Positions 46,930-59,115 of a stretch of DNA of 64,000 nucleotides are shown in pieces. Each line of letters begins with the position of its first letter. The stretch's first letter is position 1. Origin of the DNA: Anaspis maculata. Taxonomy: Eukaryota; Arthropoda; Insecta; Coleoptera; Scraptiidae. Below the pieces are notes generated by a model. That model was not told the origin of the DNA and did no database searches. It saw only the letters and a program-made list of their open reading frames with translations. The position numbers and the translations under genes were made by a program. Location of the stretch: contig OX421964.1 in the NCBI GenBank assembly GCA_949128115.1, positions 2,790,001-2,854,000 of the forward strand, written 5' to 3'.

Positions 46930-48617
46930 ATCGCAACAACTTGGAATTGAAATGAATATCATTCTGACGAAACAAAGTTGTACTTTCGCTAGAACACCAA
47001 CAGAGGGCGCCACAGGAACATCGGACCGCTTTTCAGATTCCAAGGTGTTCATAAATGTAATGTTTCGGTTTTGATTCCTTACAAGTAACACGGGCGGATG
47101 CCCTAATTTTTGGAAAGCCTCTTCCACCGACTGCACAAAATTGCACAAGTCGGAATAGGGGCACTGAGGAAATTAAATACAAAATTCGCACAGCTATGCT
47201 GCACAGAAATCTTATTGCGATTAGACCGGGCATTAGATGGAGGTGCCATGAATAGAACTTGCCACTTGGCACAGTCACTGTGTGTAGAATGGGGCCATAC
47301 TCTCACGATTCAGAAGTGCAGCCATCGGTATCAACCCTGCAGGTTTTTCACAAAGGTAGCAAGTGAAAAAACAAGAAAAGCTCCAACTCATAAATCGAAA
47401 ATTAAGCAGAATCCCTGTCGACTGTTCTCTGCTTCACTTGTCACCATTATTCCGCAACATCACCCGATTACAAAATCTCCATCACTCAAGCAACCAATTA
47501 TTTGGTGATAAAATTTCACAAACCTCAAAAGTCTGTACAGTAGTATCTCTGATCTTCGGCTGGTAATGCCCGACTAATGATGATGAGGATGTGAGTACTG
47601 GACAGCTCTAGATCGGACCGCAACAACTTGGAATTGAAATAAATATCATTCTAACAAAACAAAGTTGTACTTCCGCTAGAACACGAACAGAGGGCGCCAC
47701 AGGAACATCTAACCGCTTTTCAGATTTCAAGTTGTTTATAAATGTAATGGATTGATTCCTTACGAGTCAAATGATGTAGTAGCTCATCAGCTGCTTCAAT
47801 TTTTGGAAAGCCTCTTCCACCGACTGCACAAAATTGCACAAATCGGAATAGGGGCACTGAGAAAATTCAAGATAAAATTCGCACAGCTATACTGCACAGA
47901 CATCTTATTGCAATTCGACCGGACATTAGACGAGGGTACCATGATTGAAACTTGCCACTTGACACGGTCACTGTATGTAGAATGGCATCATGCTCATACG
48001 ATTCAGAAGTGTAGCCATCGGTATCAACCCTGCAGGTTTTTTTTACAAAGATAGGAGGTTAAAAAAAACAGGAAAAGTTCCAACTCATAAATCGAAAATT
48101 TAGTAGAATCCCTGTCGACTGTTCTCTGCTTCACTTGTCACCATTATTCCGCAACATCACCCAATTATAAAATCTCCATCACTCGAGCAACCAATTATTT
48201 GGTGATAACATTTCACAAACCTCAATAGTCTGTACAGTATCTCTGATTTTTTTGCTGGTAATGCCCGACTAATGATGATGATGATGATGCGAGTACTGGA
48301 CAGATCTATATCGGATCGCAACAACTTGGAATTGAAATAAATATCATTCTAACAAAACAAAGTTGTACTTTCGCTAGAACACGAACAGAGGGCGCCACAG
48401 GAACATCCGACCGCTTTTCAGATTTCAAGTTGTTTATAAATGTGATGGATTGATTCCTTACGAGTTAAATGATGTAGTAGCCCATCGGCTGCTTCAATTT
48501 TTGGAAAGCCTCTTCCACCGACTGCACAAAATTGCACAAGTCGGAATAGGGGCACTGAGAAAATTCAAGATAAAATTCGCACAGCTATACTGCACAGACA
48601 TCTTATTGCAATTCGAC
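46930..48617 (+). repeat. Recent tandem duplication of the unit (about 690 bp)
   Basis: Units at 46930, 47618 and 48310 are almost identical, with motif starts at 46997, 47684 and 48382. The third is cut off at 48617 after ATTCGACCGA. The frame that begins ESLFHRLHKIAQ persists in all three copies. Confidence 0.9.
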
Positions 48618-49989
48618 CGAGACCCATTGTTTGATTGGATTCATTCGAATTCATTTTTCAGCTTGTCTCTGTGGAATGGGAGGGCTTGGTAGGAAGAAAA
48701 ATTCCATAGCCGGATTTTTCTTTTGACGACCAAATCGAGTCTAATTTTGGTTTTACTCTCGATTTTGTCATAAAAAAAATTGTCGGCTCTGGAATTTTTC
48801 TTTCAACCAAGCTCTTCTATTCAACAGAGACATGCCAAAAAATGAATTTTGATGAATTCTGTGTGGTCAGTGGTCACACAGTAGCCAATCGTTTTCTGCA
48901 GTGCTGAAAAATGTTTGAGTTTGTGACAAAAACTTCCGGAAACAGAATAGAAATGAACGTATCACTTGAGCGATCAATTCTTTGGTGATACGATTTTACA
49001 AATCTCAAAATTTCGATGAAAATGATCAAATATTCAAATACAAAATGAAATTGTGATGCCAAGCTGGTAAATGTGTGGGTATTGACGATGATGAAGGTGC
49101 AAATACCGAACAGCTCTAGCTTTAATCCGTGACCGCAGCAGCTTGGAATTAAAATAAATAATCGTAACAACGAAGTTGTATGTTAACTAAATTACCAACA
49201 GAAGGCGCCACAGGAACATCCGATCACTCTTTAGCTTACAACCAGTGTATAATTGTAATGTTTTGAGTGTGATTTCCTATGGTGCACGGTCAGTAGCCAC
49301 TCTCTGATGCATCTCATCAATTGGAGTTTTCGCTGATATTTAATATCCAAAATTTTTATGAAGTCCCTATTAGACATAGGGGCGCTGGAAAGATAAAATA
49401 TAATATCCGCAAAACGCGTGCACAACACGGTAGTGATGGGCAAAACTGTTATTTTCACGTAACAGATACAACCTGATACTGTTATTTTTAAATAACAGTT
49501 AAGAAATAACAGATACTGTCAATCTGTTACCCACTTTCCGATGCATCCAACCAATTGGGGTTCTTGAAGTTTCTAATCACCCCAAAATTTTTAGGAAGCC
49601 GCTATCACGCATAGGGGCGCTGAATAATTGAAATATAGTATCCGCAAAATGTGTGCAAACGGCTCTAATCGTAAGTAGTTACGAGTTATTCACCAGACGG
49701 TGGTCACATAAGCTGGGGAACTCACTCCGGACTTTCAGCTCCCTGATGCCGGCGATTTCACCCAAGTAAAGGCTGGTTTATATTGGATGTAACCGGTAAC
49801 TTATTCCCTTACCGTAAAGTTCAAAGGTAGCATTTGAATACAAACGTTTATATTGACAAGGAATAATCCAGTGAGTTATTCCCTTACCGTAGAAGTTCGC
49901 CAAGTTTCAAGTTTTACGGCATAGGGAATGCGGACAGCCAATCACATACAACCAGTTACACAATCATATCGTCGAACGTCACTGGCGAT

Positions 49990-50612
49990 CTGATGTTGGT
50001 TTGTTGGTTATTTTTGTTCTTACTACTTGTGCGAAAATGGAAGAAAAAATGGATCTCGACACCAAGTTGATCCAACTCGGTTGCTTCGTTTCACCAGTTC
50101 TGTCCAACATCGCCCCTCCTGAGATCCGTAGAAAACTTTTCACAAAAAAAGAATGGTTCAAATGCCACCACAATCATCAATTGCCAGTCCACCCGGACTG
50201 CACAAGACGAACGAGACTAAAAGAAAGCCAACGTGGAGTCTGACAAACGAGCTCTTGGAACAAAACTTCGACACAGAAACGGCCTGGATGAACGAATGGT
50301 CAAGAACAAATCGAGACAGACTGAATCTGATCGAAGACCCGAATAAATGCAACCTGCAGGATTCAAACTAGACAGGCATTTGTGGTGTAAACTGAACCAA
50401 ATCAAAACCTGCCATGGGAGGTGGGGGTTTTCAAGCATAAATGGGGACTTTCGGAAGAACCAGGATGTGACTGCGGACACCCAATCCAAACTATGGACCT
50501 TATCGTGTTAGATTGCCTCATTAGACGTTTTACGGAAACAAAATGGAAACACACCAAGCCTGTGAGGACGCAACTGACTGGATAGCGGCACTTGATGTTG
50601 AAATTTGATACT
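49990..50612 (+). pseudogene. LINE ORF2 C-terminal fragment
   Basis: The frame from ATG 50038 (MEEKMDLDTKLIQLGCFVSP) is continued in another frame (TWSLTNELLEQNFDTET, RLNLIEDPNKCNLQDS) and then a third (KLNQIKTCHGR ... CDCGHPIQTMDLIVLDCLIRRF), ending ATDWIAALDVEI and a stop at about 50610. The CxCGxxxQTxxH-like block with LxCxxRR and the terminal Trp-Ile motif are typical of LINE C-termini in arthropods. It has at least two frameshifts. It is followed by a pyrimidine-rich 3' end and an AT palindrome. Confidence 0.75.
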
Positions 50613-50660
50613 TTTTTCTTCTTTTATTTGCTGTATACCATTCTTGCTTTTGAACTCTAC

Positions 50661-50755
50661 GAAATATATATATATGCCTATATAGGCTATATATATATAG
50701 CCTATATATATGGCCTATATATATATAGCCTATGGTATATATATACCAGTTTATG
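50661..50755. repeat. AT-rich palindromic microsatellite
   Basis: Alternating TATATA blocks with GCCTATATAGGC-like palindromes. It may be the tail of the preceding LINE or a simple-repeat expansion. Confidence 0.8.
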
Positions 50756-51900
50756 GCACACCATGGTTTGAAATAAATTACGGAATGCCTTTTTTCAGTT
50801 CGTTCCGTAAATATTGGCCGGACGCTCCAGCGCCTCTTCCTTTGTGGTCTCTTCTTGTTTTGTTCTTCAGCTGCTGCACTGGCGGTACCGGCAGCTATAA
50901 TGAGTAACATGGCGGAATCGCAAATGGCAAAATCTTCGGTATCGGTATCGGCCACACCAGCTTTGAATTGAAAATGATAATCGGAACAACAAAGTTGTAT
51001 ATATGTTCACTTGATGACCAACAGAGGGCGCCAGGGGAACATCCGATCGCTCCTCATATCACAACCAATGTATAATTGTGATGTTTGAGTTTGATTTCAT
51101 ACGGTGCACGGCTGCATGCCGATGCCTCCATCATTTAGGGTCGAGAACAATAGAACAAAGGAACATTTTTACCCTAAATTTTTAGAAAGTCCCTATCGCC
51201 GAATTGGGGACGCTCAAGAAATTGAAGAATTAAATTGAAGAATCCACACAGCCGCATAGCAAAAAAAATTGAATAAATTTGAAATTAAACCCGCAAGAAC
51301 ATCAAGAAATGTTTGATGCGTTTGCGTTCAGTACTGATTACCAGGCATGAAAGACAGCTTGTGATTTTGAGAAACAGTGTTCGCGTTGCCGAAAAAACTA
51401 AATTTGTGCGTTCGTTACAACACTAACAGGGGGCGCCACGTAAAAATCCAGCTGCCACTTGAACCTCGACCTGGTGAGCTGTGTAATGTTTCCAGCTCAA
51501 TCTCAATATCTCTCGGGCGGCACGGAGGCCTGCAGAGTTGCAAGTTCGCTGGGGCTCTAGTAGAGGGCGCCACAGAAACATCCGACCTCTCTTCAGATTT
51601 CAGCTTGTTTATAGATGTAATGATTCAGTTCGCTTCCTCATGGTGCATGGCCATACCTATGTGCACCAACAAAGTGAGATATTTCTCGACCTCAAAATTT
51701 TCATGAAAATTCCCACCATTACACGATTGTTGATTGTTCATTCTCATTCATCCTTATTGCGAGCATCTTGTCACTGTCACTCATCTTGTAATCTTTATCT
51801 GGTGTTCTTTTATAGGTTATTTTCGGCATGATCAACCAGCAATCATAACGTAGTCGGAATAGGGGCGCTGAGAAAATAAGGATTAAACCCGCATCAGAGA

Positions 51901-52938
51901 CAGGACATATGGATCTTATTATTGTAAGCTAGACCAGTTGGTACGAGATATCTAACAGAAAAACAGCAAAATTATACGGGAGGGAAAACACTTGAACACT
52001 TATTAAGGGCTGATTCCTGTGAATCGGAGACTTTTTGGAAAAGAAAAATTCCAATTTCAGTTCTTTCATCCCCGGTTAAAATCAACTGAAGGGTACCCAA
52101 CCGCCATTCTCATAAACCCAGATCTAATTTGCCGGAAAAAAAATTGTTTCATTCGCTAAACGTTCCGTAAACCGTCCAATTTCCCATTATAAAACTAAAA
52201 TGGCAGGCCATTATGTCATAAGTATGCACTTACACAGCTCTGCACTCGGATGCGTTTTATTGCAGACCAGACGTCTTTTTAGCGCATAGTAAACCCCGAG
52301 CTTTATGTTCCGAACACGGGGTGTAATTCGAAATTCGCTTCATTCTCCGCCCCGTCATCATGCTGATGCGTCCCTCATCGTAAATTCCGAAGTGAGAAAA
52401 CTATATCAATTCAACTTGTGCAGACGAAAATCAGGCTACTTATACAGAGAGTTCTGAAGCCGCCGTAAAAATAGTCCAGGGTAGTTTGAAGAGATGCTCC
52501 AAGAGCGTCAGAAATATATTTTCGAAAGTGATTTTTCTTTCAATTTTTGGACATAGCCAAATATTTCCTGGTTTCACTGTTTCAGTGAATATTTTAGGAG
52601 ATCATGAAGCATTAAAAAATAAGTGGGCTTTTTTTTTCGAATTTTTCTTTGACGAGAGTTCCAATTTTTTTATGGTCTACCATCTCTTGAAATTATCACA
52701 AAAATAGTACAATACGCTGTATACTGATGATATTAATGAAGCAAAATGAACGGAACGATTTTTGTTCCAATATCCCACCGACTGAGCCAGTTGTCATCAG
52801 ATTCTCTCAAAATTTGCAAGAAGACAGCGGAAGGGGTTCTCTTGAAGTTCTCAGCGCTACAGTTCTGTAAACCTTAACATCACAGGGTAACATGACTTGC
52901 ACTAATTAAAGGATATTGAAACACTTAAATGATGCTCT
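51901..52938. other. Unique sequence, no gene supported
   Basis: Short frames only, the longest 73 codons at 52486-52707 in an AT-rich frame. No repeat was seen. Confidence 0.5.
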
Positions 52939-53130
52939 CAACCGGTTTCAGTTCACCGCTCAACGATTTGAAAATACCGGTCCAGAATCTTGAACCAATA
53001 ACCGGTTCAGAACCGGTCATAGTTGACTGGCTGACCAGTCACTATTCAATCACGCCTGAACAGGTAAAAACAGGTTACAATTAACCGGTCAAAAATCTGT
53101 CACGGCTAACCGGTCGAGAAGTGGTTACGT
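52939..53130. promoter_or_regulatory. Cluster of ACCGGTT motifs
   Basis: AACCGGTT at 52940 and 53000, and the variants TACCGGTC (52975), AACCGGTC (53011, 53083) and TAACCGGTC (53107). Six sites within 170 bp. AACCGGTT is the known Grainyhead-family consensus; the sites may alternatively be a small degenerate repeat. Confidence 0.5.
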
Positions 53131-53215
53131 CTAACCTCCTCACTTCACGATTGCTTCACCCCTCTTGTTCATCTGCTTATTCATTTTACCTCTTCGTTTA
53201 AATGTGACATGTCGA

Positions 53216-53404
53216 CGAACCCTGTGGTGAAACCCCGAACACTTCACAGTGTTGTCGATCTCGACAATTTCCCCTTTTCCCCTCTGCACCCTTCACCGTA
53301 AAGCTCTAGCAAGTGGAAGGGTGAAGGGTGAAGGGTGCAGAGTGGAATGGGGAAATTGTCGAGATCGACAACTGTCGAGTGTTCGTGGTTCCACCACAGG
53401 TTCG
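53216..53404. mobile_element. About 190-bp MITE with a long perfect stem
   Basis: The left end CGAACCCTGTGGTGAAACC pairs with the right end GGTTCCACCACAGGTTCG. Both arms carry GTTGTCGATCTCGACAATTT and the loop holds GTGAAGGGTGAAGGGT. GC content is above the flanks. Confidence 0.85.
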
Positions 53405-53649
53405 ATATGAGGGAGGGTCAATTGAAACCATTTCTACACAGAAACAATCATTTCACACCTCAATGGACTTCATTTCTTTATTACTGCACAGGTGACAGCC
53501 ACTGAAACTTGCTCAGTGGACTTTTTATCACAAGAATAAATAACAAAGCAGTAGACTGTCTATAAGATACTTTCAACGCAGTTTTGAGATTGAACCATTT
53601 TTCTAGCCAGTGAAAAAAATCGAAAAGTATCGCGTTACCAAAACCAGGC

Positions 53650-54259
53650 AAGAGTATTGACGACGGTACATGGCATCTTATCGACCAATAGACCAGTTTC
53701 CACTCTTCTTCAAGGTTTTTAAGAAGCCATTTCTGAAACGACTACTGCCTATATCTTGGAGAACGAGACTCATCCCAAACCATCAATTCGGGTCTAGAAA
53801 CAAGCATACTGAACAAGTGCACGAAGCCTTGAAGCCAAACCTTGAAGGGGAAATCATTCTGCTCACTGCTCAAAGTATTTCCTAGACATCAACCAAGTTT
53901 TGGATATGGTATGGCATGCCAGTTTGCGTTACATCCCCTGACGACAACTGCCATGCCAGTTTTTCTTTCTTCTGTAGTCCTATCTAACGCAGCGATTTTC
54001 CTAGTGAAATACAAAAATCAGTATACCAGGTTATTCCCCATCTTGTCCGGAGTACCGCAGGGAAGCGTCTTGGGGCCAGTGTTGTACTTTCTGTTCACCT
54101 CTAGGATTGCCGACGGCAAGCGAGACACGCGTCTCCCAGACATTCGAATGGTTACCAATAAAAGGAAGTAGATGAAGCAAAATCCCTGGGAATGCACCTG
54201 GACAAAAGGCTAACTCAGCAGAAACATAAACCATTGATGGCGATCCAACAGCTCAACGG
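53650..54259 (+). pseudogene. Jockey-like LINE RT fragments
   Basis: Frames encode ASYRPIDQFPLFFKVFKK (RT block 1), IPNHQFGSRNKHTEQVHEAL, SGVPQGSVLGPVLYFLF (motif B), and after a deletion of the YADD region LGMHLDKRLTQQKHK. It is strongly decayed, with several frameshifts, and cut at 54260 by a MITE. Confidence 0.8.
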
Positions 54260-54472
54260 TACAGTTGGGAGCGAAATGATTCATACGGCACCGCTAGGAA
54301 GTCGGCTGGATTTCAGAAATGTTAGCTGCTTGGATTGTTCTTGGATGTCAGTTTTGATTAGAGATTGGTTGTAATTAAAACTGGCGTTCAAAAACGATCC
54401 AAGCAGTTAACATTTCTGAAATCCAGCCGACTTCCTAGCGGTGCCGTATGAATCATTTCGCTCCCAACTGTA
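54260..54472. mobile_element. MITE with TACAGTTGGGAGCG ends, copy 2
   Basis: TACAGTTGGGAGCGAAATGA (54260) mirrors the right end at 54472. The arms pair over about 90 bp, including CGGCACCGCTAGGAAGTCGG. The element begins and ends with CAG/CTG next to TA, so a TA target is likely, which suggests Tc1/mariner mobilisation. It is closely related to 28681-28890. Confidence 0.9.
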
Positions 54473-54710
54473 CATTGACGGGATTCTACAGCCTCAAGCG
54501 GATCTTATTGGTAAGAATTTCATCTTCGTGCAAGGTTGTGCAAATCCTCGTTCCGCCCCAATCGTCACCGATCATTAGGTGATCAAAATAATCTTAAAAT
54601 GGATTGGCCCGCGTTCAGTCCAGACATGAATCCGATCGGACATGTTTGGGATCAGTTAGGAAGACGTCTTCGAAAACGTCCAAATCTTCCAGTTGGGAAC
54701 AATATTTGCT
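54473..54710 (+). pseudogene. Tc1/mariner transposase fragment
   Basis: Frames encode DGILQPQADLIGKNFIFVQ, then after a stop MDWPAFSPDMNPIGHVWDQL and RRLRKRPN. The SPDxNPIEH block is clear but its catalytic Glu is Gly here (PIGH), and the DNARPH block is altered (GCANPRS). It is dead. It abuts the MITE but is not flanked by recognisable TIRs. Confidence 0.82.
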
Positions 54711-55190
54711 TCTCGAAGGCTGACTCGCAGCATGAGAAGGCCACACTATGTATCAAGTTTGAAACCGTTCAAAATTAACCGGGTTAAGACACCATGTTTT
54801 GTTCTGAATTTATTTTCTGACTTATTAGTACTTGAAAATTATGAGGAAGTTTTTTGCGAGCCTGGTGATGAGACAGCGTCGAAATACGAGCAGATAGAAG
54901 GTCTCAAATCTAATATAAGAACCGAAGTGGGAGAGCTGAAGATCGTTAGGACAGATAGAGCAACAATCAAGCATCCCCCTGGCAAAAAAAGAGAGAAATC
55001 GGGTGAGAAATTGAAAGAATAAATTCCAAACCTGAAACCAAGGAAATTTTCTAGAGAGAACCAACGCATTTATAAACAAGACCGACAGCGACATCTAACG
55101 CCAAAATAAGCCAAAGAGGTGATGGCAGCCAGAGAAATAAAAGGGGATATAAAGGTTATGGAAAGAAGCATTAAATGAAACAACGATGAA

Positions 55191-55682
55191 ATGAGAAATT
55201 TAGGGAAAGAAATAAAAACCATGAGAGAAAACTGGAATGAAGAGAAGGAAGAAATGATGAAACAAATAAGGAACGCAAATGAGAGGATCGAAAAGATAGG
55301 AAAGGATAAAATACGCAACAACCTAGTGGTAACAGCCATAGGAAGGAATATGGACAACGAGGATCTCTTGACACAGACAATGGAGCGCATGATAGAGAAA
55401 GAACTGAATATAGAAATGAGAATCAAAGGAGCCTATAAAATAGGAGAAGGGAGAAGTATTGTGGAAATGGAGAAATGGACCTACAAGCTAAGAATTCTGA
55501 AAGCAAAAAGCAAGCTAAGAGGAATCGAAGTATTCATAGACTCCGTCATGACAGCCAAGGAAAGGGGAATTCAAAAGATCATCAGGGACTTAGCCAGAGC
55601 AGAAAAAGCCAAGGGAGCAAGCGTGAAAGTCAAATACCAAAAAATTGAAATCAATAATAAGACCGCGAAAGAGCACAAATGA
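55191..55682 (+). pseudogene. LINE ORF1 protein (coiled-coil type)
   Basis: 163 codons open: MRNLGKEIKTMRENWNEEKE is highly charged and coil-forming, then VTAIGRNMDN, GAYKIGEGRSIVEME, KSKLRGIEVFIDSVMTAKER and RAEKAKGASVKVKYQK. It resembles LINE ORF1 proteins (coiled coil, then an RRM-like RNA-binding domain). This is the longest intact piece of the element. The stop is at 55680. Confidence 0.75.
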
Positions 55683-55844
55683 CAGATGTACGGGAAGCCC
55701 CACACTGTTCCAAAAAAAGAAAGCGCGGGCACAACTATCAAGTATATAAAAATCGAAGAACACAATACGAAAGAAGTAACGACCCAGGCAATGAAAATGA
55801 CAGAAGAAAAAATAGTGGAAGATTCAGTAAGCGTCAAAGTAGAG

Positions 55845-58800
55845 AAAATTAAAGTTTTATTTTGGAATGTTTTTAGTTTATCAATGAAAGAGGATTGTTT
55901 TTGGGAACATAAAATGATTTGACGTGGTAGGACTGATGGGGACATGGGTGGAGGAGAAGAATTGAGAAAGGACGGAGAAAGCCTTGCCATGCGAGTATCG
56001 ATGAAAATGCCAATTCCATCGATCCTCCCAGCAAAGGGAGGAATAATTACAGGAGTGAGAAGAGAAATAGAGGAAAAAGTAAAACAAAACACAAGCACAA
56101 ACAATGTAATGGAAAGAACAGTGTATTTCAGCCAAAACAAATGGAAAATGATAACAGTTTACAGCACAAGTATCAAGAAACTGAAAGATCTGGAACGGGT
56201 AACAAAGAAAACTGAGGATGAACGGATATTAGTCGGCGGAGATTTCAATGCCAGGATAGGGGAAAGGGAAAGAGGTATGAAGAACTGGAGTAGGACAGGA
56301 ACAGACCAGCGAAAGATAAAGTAGAAAACAAAGAGGGGAGACTCCTACTTGAATATATAGAAGAAAAGGGATGGGAAATACTGAACGGAAATGAAATGGG
56401 AGACAAGGAGGGAGAATACACATATGTCACAGGAAAGGTGGCAACAACAATAGAATTCGCAATGGCGAACGAAATAGCACTAGAAAAAGTACTTACGTTC
56501 AAGATTGAAGGAAGAATGGAGGCAGACCACCTACCATTGGAAATAGAAATCGAACGGGAGGAAGAAATGGAGAGAGTCGGAAAAGAGAGAAATTGGAAGG
56601 GAATAGAAAAGTGCTGCTGGAAGGTGGAAGAAATTTTACGATACAGAAGCAGAAGAAACGAGATTGAGTGGAAGGCGGAAACAGTACAAGAAAAAATGGA
56701 AGAACTAAGCAAAATCATAATTAAGGCAGTAGAACGGAAAACGATAGTCATGCAAAAGAAAAAAAACGAGTAGTGGGACGTGGAATGTACAAAAAGGGAA
56801 AAAGAAGCACGAGAACGACTGAGAGAGTGGAGAAAAAATACAGAAACGAGAGATCACACCGAAGCAAGAAAGAAATACCGGGACTACTGTAAAAGAAGAA
56901 AATTGGAGAGAAGGGAAGATGAAGAAATGAGAATAAGAAAAATAAAACACGAACACGAAATATGGGCATACATCAATAGAGAAAGGAGAAATAGAAAGAA
57001 AGTCAGCAACAAAATAAAAATTGAAGAGTGGAAGGATTACTTCATGGAACTACTTGGAGGAACGGGTGAAAGAGACACAGCAGAGATAACAAAAGACAAG
57101 AAAACGGGACACTCGACTCTGGAGAAAGAAGAAATTATGAAACAAATTGAGAAGCTCAAGAAAAGAAAAACTCCATGTGAAGACGGAATCGAAAATGAAG
57201 CGTGAATATATGGCACAGAAGAAATACTAGAAACACTGAACGAAATACTGAATGAAATATGGCTAAACGAAATACGAATGAAATATGGAAAGGAGGAGGG
57301 TTTCCAGAACAATGGAGGGAAGTCATTATCTGCCCCATCTACAAGAAGAGAGGAAAGGAGGAGGTGACCAACTACAGGGGAATAACGCTGCTGAACACCC
57401 GCTTACAAGATATATGCAATGGTGATAGAAGAAAGACGGACAAAAGAGATAGAGGAAAAGAATATACTACCGGATGGACAAGCCGGCTTTCGAAAAGGAA
57501 GAGGCACCGCGGACAACATTATACATCCTCCACCATCTCATTGAAAAAGAAATAAACAAGAAAGCAGGACGGGTGTATGCGCTGTTCGTAGACTTGAAGG
57601 CAGCCTTTTTGATAGCATAGAAAGAGAGGAATCATGGAAGAACTTGAAAGAAAGAGGGATAAACGAAAAACTAGTAAACTAAATGAAAAATGTATACAAA
57701 GAGACAAGAAACAAAGTAAGAATTGATGGGAAAGAGAGTTATTGTTTTTACGCAAAAAAAGGGTGTGAGACAGGGATGCCCCATGAGCCCCACAGTATTC
57801 GCAGCATACTTGGGAGATATAGACGAAATGTTCCGGTAAGCGCAGGCGGGAGGACTTGTGGTGGGAAACGAGAAAGTATGGACACTGGCGTATGCGGATG
57901 ACTTGGTGGTGCTAGCTGAAGCTGAAAGAAATATGAGAGGAATGATAAAAACTTGGAAAGGTATTTGAGAAGGAAAAAGTTGGAAGTGAATATGAAGAAA
58001 ACAAAACTAATGATTTTTTGAACGGGAAACAGAAGGCAAAAAAGAAGTAGAATGGAAATGGCAAGAGAGATTCAAGATCGAAGAAGTGAACGAGTTCCGA
58101 TACCTCGGATATGTTTTCAACAGAGCTAACACCTCAGGAACCCATGTGAAAGAAATGATAAAGAAGGCGAATAAAATTCTAGAAAGCACGTGGGGAATAG
58201 GAGAAAGAAAATCCGAACATGACATAGGAAGAAGAATGATGATGTTCGACAGTTTGGTGGGCAGCACAGGAGCTGAAATGTGGGGATGAAAAGAGCACGA
58301 AGAGATGGAAAGAGTACAGGAGAGATATCTAAAATGGCTACTAGGATTGAACAGAGGAACACCGGGATATAATATATCACTCACTATATTATAGTGAGAG
58401 AAGAAACAAAGAGATGGAAGATAAGATTTGAAACAGGAAGAAAAGCGGTCAAGTACGAAGAAAAAATGGAAGACAGAAAACTGCAAAATTTTACAAGAAT
58501 GCTGGACAGAGAAACTGAAGGATGCAGAAAAAGGGACACTGAAAGGCAGATAGAATTTCTATAGAAGAAGCGGTTACTCGAGCGAAGAGGTCAGAAGAAT
58601 AAGAGAGAGTGGAGGACGGATGGCAGAGGAACTGAGAATGAGAAGTAGAGATGTGGAAAGCCAGGAAAGGAGAGAACGAATAAGAAATTCAAGATATAAT
58701 GAATTATACGAAAATCTGATAACAGTAGTGAAACCAAAATACTTGAAGAGAGAAAACATGAAGGAAAGAAACATGATAGCGAGATTCAGATGCAGAAATG

Positions 58801-59005
58801 AGGAGAGAGATAATAAATACTGGATGGAGGAGGAAGAAAGAACATGCAGAATGTGTGGAAATGGAAGCGAGACAATGGAGAACATGTTGAAGGAATGCAC
58901 AGAAATGCGAGAAAGTGATGGAGGAATCATGAAGACACTGAAAGAAGACGGAAGAGGGTTGAAATGGATGAAGGAGGTCATAAGGACAAGAAAAAAAAGA
59001 GTTTA
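55845..59005 (+). pseudogene. LINE ORF2: APE endonuclease and reverse transcriptase, many breaks
   Basis: KIKVLFWNVFSLSMK (EN block 1), GGDFNARIG at about 56240 and ADHLPLEIEI at 56525 mark the APE endonuclease. Then [13 protein letters not shown] and [16 protein letters not shown] (motif A, about 57595), GVRQGCPMSP (motif B, about 57770) and LAYADDLVVLAEA (motif C, 57890) mark RT, and FRYLGYVF follows at 58095. The end CRMCGNGSETMENMLKEC (58845) lacks the usual His of this zinc-like cluster (Asn instead). At least six frameshifts or stops lie in it, so it is inactive. The short open pieces are remnants, not genes. Confidence 0.88.
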
Positions 59006-59115
59006 ATTTTATTTCTGTAAATATGTAATGAGTAACTAATAGCTTAATTTATTGTGACAATGTGGGTCGAGAATTGTAAAACCGTATGGTTAATAAAGCT
59101 CACTACTACTTAAAA

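Larger units (their letters stand above)
43255..51900 (+). repeat. Degenerate tandem repeat with CTCF-like GAGGGCGCC core
   Basis: The phrase ACAGAGGGCGCCACAGGAACATC and its derivatives occur at about 43561, 44535, 45457, 46003, 46311, 46997, 47684, 48382, 49195, 51018, 51424 and 51558. Units are about 700-950 bp. A unit also contains GGTGCACGGTCA, TTTATAARTGTAATGTTTGAG, and a second half-unit ending TATAGGGGCGCTGAG. A LINE remnant and AT palindrome (49990-50755) interrupt it. No gene was found; frames in it do not persist with a clear domain. Confidence 0.85.
54780..59115 (+). mobile_element. Nearly full-length APE-type LINE, degenerate
   Basis: A purine-rich + strand, about 4.3 kb, with two coding regions: an ORF1 (from 55191) and an ORF2 (from about 55845) with endonuclease, RT and C-terminal Cys cluster. 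It ends with AATAAAGCTCACTACTACTT (59092). Its 5' end lies somewhere near 54780 and target duplications were not found. It belongs to a jockey-like clade by its motifs; the exact name is uncertain. Confidence 0.85.

Noticed and set aside
47110..48692. A small protein family in the 690-bp units
   Set aside because: The three frames are copies of one recent duplication with no domain, start context or splice support.
55070..58981. Long hydrophobic-looking frames on the - strand
   Set aside because: Antisense to a purine-rich LINE; the Phe/Ser/Leu content is the complement of its Lys/Glu codons.
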